The position numbers were made by a program, and so were the translations under genes. Below are positions 1 through 5,035 of a DNA stretch of 5,035 bases, one piece after another. Positions within the stretch are counted from its first letter, which is position 1; each line of letters opens with the position of its first letter. The notes under the pieces were generated by a model. The model had not been told where the DNA came from, did not search any database, and worked only from the letters and a program-made list of their open reading frames with translations. The DNA comes from a bacterium (GTDB lineage: Bacteria; Chlamydiota; Chlamydiia; Chlamydiales; SM23-39). The stretch spans positions 1 to 5,035 of the forward strand of contig JAKAFF010000116.1 in the NCBI GenBank assembly GCA_021818045.1, read 5' to 3'.

Positions 1-1563
1 GTTGCGCGGGTCGAGGAGAGCACGTTCATTTGTTCCAAAAGAGAAGAAGATGCGGGTCCTACCAACCATTGGGTCGATCCAATTCAAATGCATGCTCGGT
101 TGCAAAAGCTATTTGCCGGCTGTATGCAGGGACGCACGATGTATGTGGTTCCTTATTGTATGGGGCCTTTGGGATCTGCCTACTCCAAGGTTGGGTTCGA
201 ACTGACCGATTCCCCTTATGCAGTACTCAATATGAAGCTCATGACGCGAATGGGGAAAGTGGCGCTTGAGCAGTTGCAAGGCGCATTCGTGCCGGGCGTA
301 CATTCAGTGGGTGTGCCGCTTCTTGCAGGGCAAAAAGATTCCCCATGGCCCTGCAACCCTTCGCAGCGCTGTATTGCCCACTTTCCCGAAGAGCGCTCCA
401 TTTGGTCTTTTGGCAGCGGGTATGGAGGCAATGCGCTACTTGGGAAAAAATGTTTGGCTTTGCGCATTGCAAGCGTTTTGGGACGCGATGAGGGGTGGCT
501 CGCTGAGCATATGTTGATCTTGGGGCTTACCAATCCTCAAGGGGTGAAAAAATACATTGCCGCTGCATTTCCAAGTTCTTGCGGCAAGACAAATTTAGCA
601 ATGATGACCCCTACCTTGCCTGGCTGGAAAGTGGAGTGTGTGGGGGATGATATTGCATGGATGCATATTGGGGCAGATGGTCAGCTATATGCCGTGAATC
701 CAGAAGCTGGCTATTTCGGGGTGGCGCCAGGTACTTCGATGAAGACGAACCCAAATGCGATGCGCACAATTTCTCATGATGCAATCTTTACTAATGTCGC
801 CTTAACGCCGGATCGGGATGTGTGGTGGGAGGGGATGGATGTGCCAGCGCCTCCCGGGTTGATCTCTTGGCTTGGCAAGACATGGAATCCATCGATGAAA
901 AAACCAGCTGCGCATCCCAATGCCAGGTTTACTGTGCGCGCCAGCCAAAATCCGATTTACGATCTTAAGGCAGAAGATCCAAAGGGAGTGCCCATTTCTG
1001 CTATCATCTTTGGTGGCAGACGAAGCTCTGTAGAACCACTTGTGTATGAATCGTTCAGCTGGCAGCATGGCGCGTTTGTAGGGGCAAGCGTCTCTTCGGA
1101 GACTACAGCTGCAGCAAAGGGGACGGTCGGACAGTTGCGCCATGACCCCTTTTCTATGCTCCCCTTTTGCGGCTACAATATGGGAGATTATTTTGCCCAT
1201 TGGTTAGATATGGGCAAACGCGCTTTGCGCCCCCCCAAAATTTATCATGTGAACTGGTTTTTGAAAAATGCTAAGGGGGAGTACCTTTGGCCCGGGTTTG
1301 GAGAAAATTGCCGCGTGTTAAAATGGATTTTTGAGCGCACGGATGAGCTGGCCCCTGCAAGGGAAACGCCCATTGGATGGGTCCCTACAACACTCGATAT
1401 TTCCGGTTTGAACGTAGACTTAGAGCAGATTTTGCGGGTGGATATTCCCGCTTGGCAAAAAGAGGTGGCAGAACTTGCCGCCTATTTTCGTAAGTTTGAT
1501 CGAATGCCAGCGCCCCTTTTGGAAGAGCTGGCAGAGCTTGCAAAACGCTTAAGATGTCGCTAA
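1..1563 (+). CDS. pckG: Phosphoenolpyruvate carboxykinase (GTP), 5'-truncated by window edge
   Basis: GTP-dependent PEP carboxykinase is a cytosolic enzyme that converts oxaloacetate + GTP to PEP + CO2 + GDP, linking the TCA cycle to gluconeogenesis. The frame is open from base 1, so the start lies outside the window. The first visible residues, VARVEEST, match the region of the substrate-binding Arg near position 87 of vertebrate enzymes, so about 80 N-terminal residues are missing and 520 are present. Counting from the first visible codon, I see the PEP/metal-site stretch YGGNALLGKKC (141-151), an EHM histidine that fits the Mn ligand (170), the P-loop FPSSCGKTNLAM with the hyper-reactive Cys (190-201), the kinase-2 motif VGDDIAWM (214-221), NPEAGYFGVAPGT (233-245), the FGGRR arginines (about 337-341) and a guanine-binding NWFLKN...WPGFGENCRVLKW block (418-442). 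The omega-loop lid region is around 363-378. All key residues are kept, so the enzyme should be active. It converges on ndk. Recognition is secure. Confidence 0.96.
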   Translation, partial: VARVEESTFICSKREEDAGPTNHWVDPIQMHARLQKLFAGCMQGRTMYVVPYCMGPLGSAYSKVGFELTDSPYAVLNMKLMTRMGKVALEQLQGAFVPGVHSVGVPLLAGQKDSPWPCNPSQRCIAHFPEERSIWSFGSGYGGNALLGKKCLALRIASVLGRDEGWLAEHMLILGLTNPQGVKKYIAAAFPSSCGKTNLAMMTPTLPGWKVECVGDDIAWMHIGADGQLYAVNPEAGYFGVAPGTSMKTNPNAMRTISHDAIFTNVALTPDRDVWWEGMDVPAPPGLISWLGKTWNPSMKKPAAHPNARFTVRASQNPIYDLKAEDPKGVPISAIIFGGRRSSVEPLVYESFSWQHGAFVGASVSSETTAAAKGTVGQLRHDPFSMLPFCGYNMGDYFAHWLDMGKRALRPPKIYHVNWFLKNAKGEYLWPGFGENCRVLKWIFERTDELAPARETPIGWVPTTLDISGLNVDLEQILRVDIPAWQKEVAELAAYFRKFDRMPAPLLEELAELAKRLRCR

Positions 1564-1574
1564 CCTAAAGTGGA

Positions 1575-1599
1575 TTCTCTCTTATCCTGCGCGAGAGAA
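1575..1599. terminator. Weak hairpin between convergent pckG and ndk
   Basis: TTCTCTC (1575-1581) is the reverse complement of GAGAGAA (1593-1599), giving a 7-bp stem with an 11-base loop. It lies across the gap after the pckG stop and over the last ndk codons. No clear T-run follows on either strand, so a termination role is only suggested by its position between converging genes. It could be a chance pairing in purine-rich sequence. Confidence 0.25.
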
Positions 1600-2028
1600 G
1601 ATCTCTTTGGGTTGAAAGAAGAAAGAGATTTCAGTTTTGGCGGTCGCCGCGCTATCTGAGCCGTGTACTGCATTGCGTTCAATAGAGGTGGCAAAGTCGG
1701 CGCGCACAGTCCCAGGAGATGCTTTTGATGGATCGGTCGCTCCCATGATTTGGCGATTGCGGGCAATGGCATTGTCTCCTTCGAGTACCATCACGAGGAC
1801 AGGGCCGGATGTCATGAATTCTACGAGCTCTAGGAAGAAAGGGCGCTCTTTATGCACAGCGTAGAAGGCTTTTGCTTGTTCGTCGCTGAGGTGGAGCATT
1901 TTGGCCGCCACAACGTTGAGACCGTCCCTCTCAAAATACTCGATGATATTGCCGATCATATTTTGGCCGACGGCATCGGGCTTGATGATCGAAAGGGTTT
2001 GTTCTAGGGTTTGTGTCGTAGTATTCAT
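1582..2028 (-). CDS. ndk: Nucleoside diphosphate kinase
   Basis: Ndk transfers the gamma phosphate from ATP (or another NTP) to NDPs by a ping-pong mechanism through a phosphohistidine, balancing NTP and dNTP pools in the cytosol. The 148-residue product has the normal family length. Visible hallmarks are SIIKPDAV (Lys16), the Tyr56 region, the nucleotide-contact residues Arg92, Thr98 and Arg109, and the active-site signature NAVHGSDS (119-126) with catalytic His122. After the signature the C-terminus is of usual bacterial length (ends EIFSRAG). The ATG start is supported by GGAGAG about 8 bases upstream. The gene stops 18 bases from the pckG stop (convergent) and is divergent from the heptosyltransferase gene, so it is probably a single-gene transcript. 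The N-terminal run of threonines before the first strand (residues 3-7) is a slight extension of no evident meaning. Confidence 0.97.
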   Translation of the reverse strand: MNTTTQTLEQTLSIIKPDAVGQNMIGNIIEYFERDGLNVVAAKMLHLSDEQAKAFYAVHKERPFFLELVEFMTSGPVLVMVLEGDNAIARNRQIMGATDPSKASPGTVRADFATSIERNAVHGSDSAATAKTEISFFFQPKEIFSRAG

Positions 2029-2040
2029 CCTTGTCTCTCC
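2029..2040 (-). promoter_or_regulatory. Ribosome binding site of ndk
   Basis: On the minus strand, GGAGAGACAAGG lies immediately before the ndk ATG. GGAG sits 8 bases from the start codon, a standard Shine-Dalgarno placement. It is the only clear Shine-Dalgarno sequence next to a complete gene in this window. Confidence 0.65.
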
Positions 2041-2136
2041 ATTGGGGGTATTTTGTAGGTCTATTTTATCTCAAGGAGCAATAAATCTCACGAAGTTATA
2101 CGAAGAAATAGGAAAAAAATTTAAACTTCAGATCTT
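2029..2136. promoter_or_regulatory. Divergent intergenic region, ndk / heptosyltransferase
   Basis: These 108 bases separate two divergently transcribed genes and must hold at least one promoter for each unless distant promoters are used. The stretch is A+T-richer than the flanking genes. On the + strand TTATAC (2096-2101) could be a -10 element for the heptosyltransferase gene. On the minus strand TAAAAT within the reverse complement of 2059-2070 could serve ndk. Neither has a convincing -35 partner at 16-18 bases, so I do not call individual promoters. An A-run at 2113-2119 lies about 20 bases before the + strand start. No operator-like palindrome is obvious. Confidence 0.4.
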
Positions 2137-3237
2137 ATGAGTTATGCCGAGAAGAATTTAAGCGGGGTCAAGAAGGTCCTTGTCGTCAAGCTGCGCCAGT
2201 TGGGCGATGTCTTGTTGAGCGGACCGGTTTTGAGTGCGTTGAGAGAGGCTTTGCCTGCAGCGCAGATCCACTTTTACGTTTATACCGAATCTATCCCCTT
2301 ATTAGAGGGCCATCCTGACGTGGATAAGGTGTTGGGATGCGATCGCAGCGTGCGATCGCAAGGGTGGCGGAGGCGTTTGAGGCAAGAGTGGGAGCTGTTA
2401 AAGCAGATTCGGCACGAAAAATACGATCTTGTGATCAATTTAACCGAAGGGGATCGGGGAGCTTTGGTCGCATTCGTGTCTGGGGCTCAGATGCGGGTGG
2501 GGTTTGAGCCGAAAGGGCGTCTTGCCAAAGGGGTTTATACTCATATCGTGAAACAGGCTCCAGGGCTTCGGCACATGGTGGAGAGAAATTTGGATGCTGT
2601 GCGGCGCATTGGCATCTTCCCTGAAATAGGGGCGCGCGAGCTTAAGTTGCCTGTGTCTTTTGCGGCCAAAGAGGCTGTATCCAAAATGGTGCAAGGTCCA
2701 TACGTGATGATCCACCCCACGTCGAGGTGGCGGTTTAAGTGCTGGCCTGTAGCCAAGATGCGGGAATTGGTAGAAGTTTTTTTAAGCAAGGGGGAGCAGG
2801 TGGTCTTAACTTCTGGGCCCGATCCTATAGAACAAGAGATGGTGCGGCAGATTGGAGATGGCTTGAATGTTGTGAATTTAAGTGGGCAGATATCGCTGCA
2901 AGAGTTGGCCGCATTGATCGATCAAAGTGAGTTGTTGGTGTGTGTCGATAGTTTGCCATTTCATATGGCAAATGCATTAAAGAAGCCAGTCGTTGCGCTT
3001 TTTGGCCCTACATCCGATGTAACGTGGGGGATTTGGCGCAACCCTAATGCCCAAATTGTCGCGCAAAAATTGAGTTGCAGACCCTGTTATCAAGATGGAT
3101 GTGGCGGGAGTAAGAGGAGCGATTGCTTGGCAACGCTCCCGTTAAGCCAAGTGGTTGAGGCGTGCTATACACAAATGAGTTCAAAAGTTGGTTTTTCAGC
3201 AACGCGAAAGCTGGCGGAATTCGCCTATCGTAAGTGA
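2137..3237 (+). CDS. waaQ: WaaQ/RfaQ-like lipopolysaccharide heptosyltransferase (GT9)
   Basis: This is a glycosyltransferase family 9 protein of 366 residues that would transfer heptose from an ADP-heptose donor to the LPS inner core at the inner membrane's cytosolic face. The N-terminal Rossmann domain carries VLVVKLRQLGDVLLSGPV (14-31) with the conserved GD Asp24, and DLVINLTEGDRGAL (97-110). The donor-binding domain carries MIHPTSRWRFKCW (191-203, Lys201), VVLTSGPD (222-229) and CVDSLPFHMANA (269-280, with Asp271 and His276), then FGPTS (289-293). The pattern NLT...HPT...FKCW resembles E. coli WaaQ (heptosyltransferase III) more than WaaC or WaaF. A cysteine cluster C-x2-C-x4-C-x7-C (314-330) is present. 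The ATG is forced: an in-frame TAA lies at 2122-2124 and no other start codon lies between or soon after. No good Shine-Dalgarno precedes it. Residues 344-366 are encoded by the left arm of a large inverted repeat and extend past the usual family end. Family is secure; acceptor and linkage are not known. Confidence 0.88.
   Translation: MSYAEKNLSGVKKVLVVKLRQLGDVLLSGPVLSALREALPAAQIHFYVYTESIPLLEGHPDVDKVLGCDRSVRSQGWRRRLRQEWELLKQIRHEKYDLVINLTEGDRGALVAFVSGAQMRVGFEPKGRLAKGVYTHIVKQAPGLRHMVERNLDAVRRIGIFPEIGARELKLPVSFAAKEAVSKMVQGPYVMIHPTSRWRFKCWPVAKMRELVEVFLSKGEQVVLTSGPDPIEQEMVRQIGDGLNVVNLSGQISLQELAALIDQSELLVCVDSLPFHMANALKKPVVALFGPTSDVTWGIWRNPNAQIVAQKLSCRPCYQDGCGGSKRSDCLATLPLSQVVEACYTQMSSKVGFSATRKLAEFAYRK
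2338..2360. repeat. Two adjacent copies of palindrome TGCGATCGCA
   Basis: The 10-base perfect palindrome TGCGATCGCA occurs at 2338-2347 and again at 2351-2360, separated by GCG, inside the heptosyltransferase gene (codons for about residues 68-75). Each copy contains GCGATCGC, the octamer known as HIP1 in cyanobacteria, and two GATC/CGATCG-type sites could matter for methylation. The pair can also fold into one hairpin. It may be coding coincidence. Confidence 0.8.
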
Positions 3238-3329
3238 CCCAATATTAAAAATATAGGGTCACTTACGATAGGTAAATTGCGCCGCTTTGGCGCAGCCGAA
3301 AATCCAACTTTTGAACGCATTTGTGTATA
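3166..3329. repeat. Large imperfect inverted repeat, MITE-like palindromic element
   Basis: The left arm (3166-3240, 75 bases) and right arm (3256-3329, 74 bases) are reverse complements of each other with, by hand alignment, 9 mismatches and one single-base gap. The innermost 17 bp, CCTATCGTAAGTGACCC (3224-3240) against 3256-3272, are perfect. The 15-base A+T spacer can pair five more bases around a 3-base loop. The outer ends read TATACACAAATG and CATTTGTGTATA. The left arm is inside the heptosyltransferase gene and supplies its last 23 codons and stop; the right arm ends at the base adjoining the lptB stop codon. The right arm contains a secondary hairpin (TGCGCC/GGCGCA, 3278-3294). The terminal TA at both ends would fit a TA target duplication of an IS630/mariner-type MITE, but an inverted duplication is equally possible. 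There is no transposase gene. Confidence 0.88.
3224..3272. terminator. Perfect 17-bp stem-loop between convergent genes, possible bidirectional terminator
   Basis: The core of the inverted repeat forms a perfect 17-bp stem, then an A-A mismatch, five A-T pairs and a three-base loop. Its position between the ends of two convergent genes, with the heptosyltransferase TGA (3235-3237) inside the ascending arm, is what a shared terminator would need. It lacks the T-run that follows a canonical intrinsic terminator on either strand, so it might instead block 3' exonucleases or be an RNase III substrate. The structure is certain on paper; the function is inferred. Confidence 0.45.
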
Positions 3330-4046
3330 TCAGATGCGAAAATCTTCTCCAAAGTACGTGCGGCGCGCCTTGGAATCGTTAATCAGCTCTTCTGATGTTC
3401 CAGATAGAAGTACCTTCCCTTCTTGAATGAGATAAGACCGATCGACAATGGCGAAGATTTCTCGTGCATTGTGGTCGGTGATGAGGACGCTGATCCCTTT
3501 TTTCTTCAAATGGCCAATGAGGTGCTTGACGTCTGCCACTGCGAGAGGATCGATATTGGCGAAGGGCTCATCTAAGAGTAAAAGCGATGGTTGAGTTACA
3601 AGTGCGCGGGTGATTTCTAGGCGCCGTCGTTCTCCGCCAGAGAGCGTTGAGGCGATTTTTTTTCGTAGGTGAGTGAGGTGCAGCTCTTCGAGGAGGGGGA
3701 GGAGTTTTTCTTCGGGGTTTTGGATCTTTAGCGTTTCTAAGATGCACAAAATGTTGTCTTCGACGCTCAAACTTCTAAAGATGGAGGGTTCTTGTGCAAG
3801 ATACCCAAAGCCGAGTTTTGCGCGCTTGTGGATGGGGTAGTCGGTAATGTTTTTCTCTTTGAAGAGGACCTGCCCTTCATCTGGTTGGATGAGGCCGATG
3901 GCGATATAGAAGGCGGTCGTTTTTCCGGCTCCATTGGGCCCAAGTAACCCCACCACCTCTCCTGGGTGTACCTCAAAAGAGAGGTTGTTGAGAACAGTTT
4001 TTCCGTTATAGCGCTTGACGAGGTTTTTTACTTCGAGCAGATTCAT
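3330..4046 (-). CDS. lptB: LPS export ABC transporter ATP-binding protein LptB
   Basis: LptB is the cytosolic ATPase that, as a dimer with LptF and LptG, extracts LPS from the inner membrane and drives it along the Lpt bridge. The 238-residue product has normal LptB length. It shows Walker A GPNGAGKT (36-43), Q-loop Gln85, ABC signature LSGGE (135-139), Walker B LLLLDE (155-160, Asp159 and Glu160), D-loop region ANIDP (163-167) and switch His192. The sequence FGYLAQEPSIFRSLSVEDNI and the C-terminal FGEDFRI are typical of the LptB (formerly YhbG) family. The frame is open far upstream, but the start at 4046 is chosen because MNLLEVKNLVKRY is the family N-terminus and its ATG overlaps the preceding gene's TGA as ATGA. 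There is no Shine-Dalgarno, so translation is probably coupled to the upstream gene. LptF and LptG are not in the window. The stop codon abuts the right arm of the inverted repeat. Confidence 0.95.
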   Translation of the reverse strand: MNLLEVKNLVKRYNGKTVLNNLSFEVHPGEVVGLLGPNGAGKTTAFYIAIGLIQPDEGQVLFKEKNITDYPIHKRAKLGFGYLAQEPSIFRSLSVEDNILCILETLKIQNPEEKLLPLLEELHLTHLRKKIASTLSGGERRRLEITRALVTQPSLLLLDEPFANIDPLAVADVKHLIGHLKKKGISVLITDHNAREIFAIVDRSYLIQEGKVLLSGTSEELINDSKARRTYFGEDFRI

Positions 4047-4966
4047 AAATACGATTGGATCAGGTTGTCGATGGAGTTTTGCTCTTCTAAATCGAGGGCG
4101 AAATGGACATCTCCACGCCCTTCGACAGTTTGCTGGTCGCGGATGGTAATTTCTGCAGCGCTCAGGGAAAACCCTTCTTGCCAAAAGATCCCTTTTGGGT
4201 TTGATTTGAGGACAAGGGTCTTGTCTTTGGGGCAATACGTTGCGCAATCGGCGAGTGCAAAACTTTCTTTGTCTTGGATCAAGCCTACAAACTGCACATG
4301 ATCAGATAGGCACAATTGTTTTGGCGTCAATTGTTCTAAGGCGACATCTCCTGCGTCGGCTGTGAGGGTAAAATGGCCCGGTTCTTCGATCTTTACGCGA
4401 TCCAAGAGAGCGAGGCGCTCTTCTTTTTTGTGCCAGATGAGTTGCCCGGCTCGTAGATTGCAATTTGCGCTCGGAAATCGCCCTTGAGGATTTTCGTAAA
4501 CGAGGAGCTCTTTGGCAAGATCGATGTGGATGCTTGGGCCTTCGATGACGTTTTCTTTTTGCAAGATACGGCAATTTTTTTGGAGTGCGAACTGGTTGGA
4601 TGGGAATGTATAGGTTCCCTCTTCGGCAGTCAGGATGTTGTCTTCTAAGTGACAGCGTACGTTTTGTAGGCGCTCTAAGAGTTCGATTTTGTCTTTATTT
4701 TGTGTGAGGAAAAGCTCCGATTGGGAGCTGTTGATCTGGACGTGTTGCATCTCGTTTTGTAACCAAAGATCTTTTTGTACATCGTAGCGCAGCCCGCGGG
4801 CAGGGTGATTTTGAAAAGCGCTGATTGCACGGGCGCCCCTTTTGTTTTGCACGAGGCTATTGTAAGTGGCAATATCGTGCGGTCCTATGCGGACGCACAT
4901 CCAGTAGATGGCCCAGATGCTCGCGCCGATCAATGCGAAAGTTGTGTAGAGAGCTCTTGCATACAT
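4043..4966 (-). CDS. lptC: LptC-type LPS transport protein with extra LptA/OstA-like repeats
   Basis: This is a 307-residue, membrane-anchored protein. A short N-terminal start, MYARALY, is followed by one hydrophobic helix (about 8-27, TTFALIGASIWAIYWMCV), as in LptC, which anchors to the inner membrane and receives LPS from LptB2FG. The rest is soluble, with alternating strand-like segments of OstA/LptA-jellyroll type: LTAEEGTYTF (112-121), IHIDLAKELLVYENPQG (146-162), LRAGQLIWHKKEERLALLDRV (171-191), FTLTADAGDVALE (199-211), LVLKSNPKGIFW (251-262) and a last SAAEITIRDQQTVEGRGDVHF block (269-289). It is much longer than E. coli LptC (about 190 residues). The start is forced: an in-frame stop lies upstream within kdsA with no ATG, GTG or TTG between, and later Mets would remove the anchor. 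It overlaps kdsA by 37 bases and lptB by 4. Sequence similarity to LptC is weak to the eye; the assignment rests on topology, strand pattern and its place before lptB. Confidence 0.72.
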   Translation of the reverse strand: MYARALYTTFALIGASIWAIYWMCVRIGPHDIATYNSLVQNKRGARAISAFQNHPARGLRYDVQKDLWLQNEMQHVQINSSQSELFLTQNKDKIELLERLQNVRCHLEDNILTAEEGTYTFPSNQFALQKNCRILQKENVIEGPSIHIDLAKELLVYENPQGRFPSANCNLRAGQLIWHKKEERLALLDRVKIEEPGHFTLTADAGDVALEQLTPKQLCLSDHVQFVGLIQDKESFALADCATYCPKDKTLVLKSNPKGIFWQEGFSLSAAEITIRDQQTVEGRGDVHFALDLEEQNSIDNLIQSYL

Positions 4967-5035
4967 GTGTAGAGTTTTTCCACTTGGGCAAGGATTGTCT
5001 TTAGCATCTCAAAAGAGACGACGGTACTTGCATCT
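4930..5035 (-). CDS. kdsA: 3-deoxy-8-phosphooctulonate synthase (Kdo-8-P synthase), C-terminal end only
   Basis: A minus-strand frame runs in from the right edge and encodes 34 residues (DASTVVSFEMLKTILAQVEK, then LYTCMQELSTQLSH) before a TGA at 4930-4932. KdsA condenses PEP with arabinose-5-phosphate to form Kdo-8-phosphate, the precursor of Kdo in LPS. The visible piece resembles the last helix of KdsA: an Asp-Ala-Ser then a helix with the spacing of the Aquifex enzyme's C-terminus (SDAS...L...I..I). Its place upstream of the LptC-like gene and lptB matches the order kdsA - hypothetical - yhbG/lptB that I recall from Chlamydia. With only 34 residues, the call leans on gene order as well as sequence. 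The 37-base overlap with the next gene is larger than usual but the frame shows no sign of breakage. Confidence 0.72.
   Translation of the reverse strand, partial: DASTVVSFEMLKTILAQVEKLYTCMQELSTQLSH

Noticed and set aside
802..1200. A 132-codon open frame on the minus strand inside pckG.
   Set aside because: It is antisense to a conserved part of PEP carboxykinase with all motifs in the sense frame. The translation is rich in Cys, Trp, Arg and His without recognisable motifs.
1901..2140. A + strand frame reaching from inside ndk to the heptosyltransferase start, which could suggest a leader peptide.
   Set aside because: Most of it is antisense to ndk, it lacks a ribosome binding site, and its 4-base overlap with the next ATG appears accidental.
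3278..3294. A small hairpin TGCGCC-GCTTT-GGCGCA considered as the lptB or heptosyltransferase terminator.
   Set aside because: It has only 6 bp and no T-run follows on either strand. It is an internal feature of the right repeat arm.
3225..3320. A 31-codon minus-strand frame starting MRSKVGFSAAPKRRN within the inverted repeat.
   Set aside because: It has no ribosome binding site, runs through the hairpin and is explained as the mirror of the heptosyltransferase tail. I treat it as repeat sequence, not a gene.
4047..4247. A 67-codon upstream extension of the lptB frame, starting at 4247.
   Set aside because: It overlaps the LptC-like gene fully, is Arg/Pro-rich, and does not belong to LptB. 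The ATG at 4046 gives the family N-terminus.
4302..4574. A 90-codon Arg/Ser-rich open frame on the minus strand.
   Set aside because: It lies in another frame of the LptC-like gene and has the low-complexity basic composition of a shadow frame.

Overview
The window reads as a piece of a chromosome from a Gram-negative, chlamydia-like bacterium (phylum Chlamydiota, more likely an environmental lineage than the Chlamydiaceae). This is an inference. It rests on the gene order kdsA - LptC-like protein - lptB, which I recall from Chlamydia, on a GTP-type PEP carboxykinase, and on the absence of any phage or plasmid genes. Base composition is close to half G+C by eye. All coding regions are intact except the two cut by the window edges.

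Layout from left to right. Bases 1-1563 hold the 3' nine-tenths or so of a GTP-dependent phosphoenolpyruvate carboxykinase gene (+ strand, start outside the window). It converges, across an 18-base gap, on ndk (nucleoside diphosphate kinase, 1582-2028, - strand). A 108-base divergent intergenic region separates ndk from a WaaQ/RfaQ-like glycosyltransferase family 9 heptosyltransferase (2137-3237, + strand). That gene converges on a three-gene minus-strand cluster: kdsA (only its last 34 codons, 4930-5035), a membrane-anchored LptC-type protein with LptA-like repeats (4043-4966), and lptB (3330-4046). The three are tightly packed, with a 37-base overlap and then a 4-base ATGA overlap, so they are probably co-transcribed and translationally coupled.

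The right half is an LPS module. KdsA makes the Kdo precursor, the heptosyltransferase-like enzyme would decorate the core, and LptB with the LptC-like protein would power and relay LPS export. The left half is central metabolism: PEP/oxaloacetate interconversion and NTP balancing.

The most unusual feature is a large imperfect inverted repeat (3166-3240 and 3256-3329; about 65 of 75 positions match by hand alignment) between the heptosyltransferase and lptB. Its inner 17 bp are perfect. The left arm encodes the last 23 residues and stop codon of the heptosyltransferase. The right arm begins directly next to the lptB stop codon. It looks like a palindromic, MITE-like element or an inverted duplication, and may also act as a two-way transcription end. 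No tRNA, rRNA, CRISPR array or complete insertion sequence is visible.
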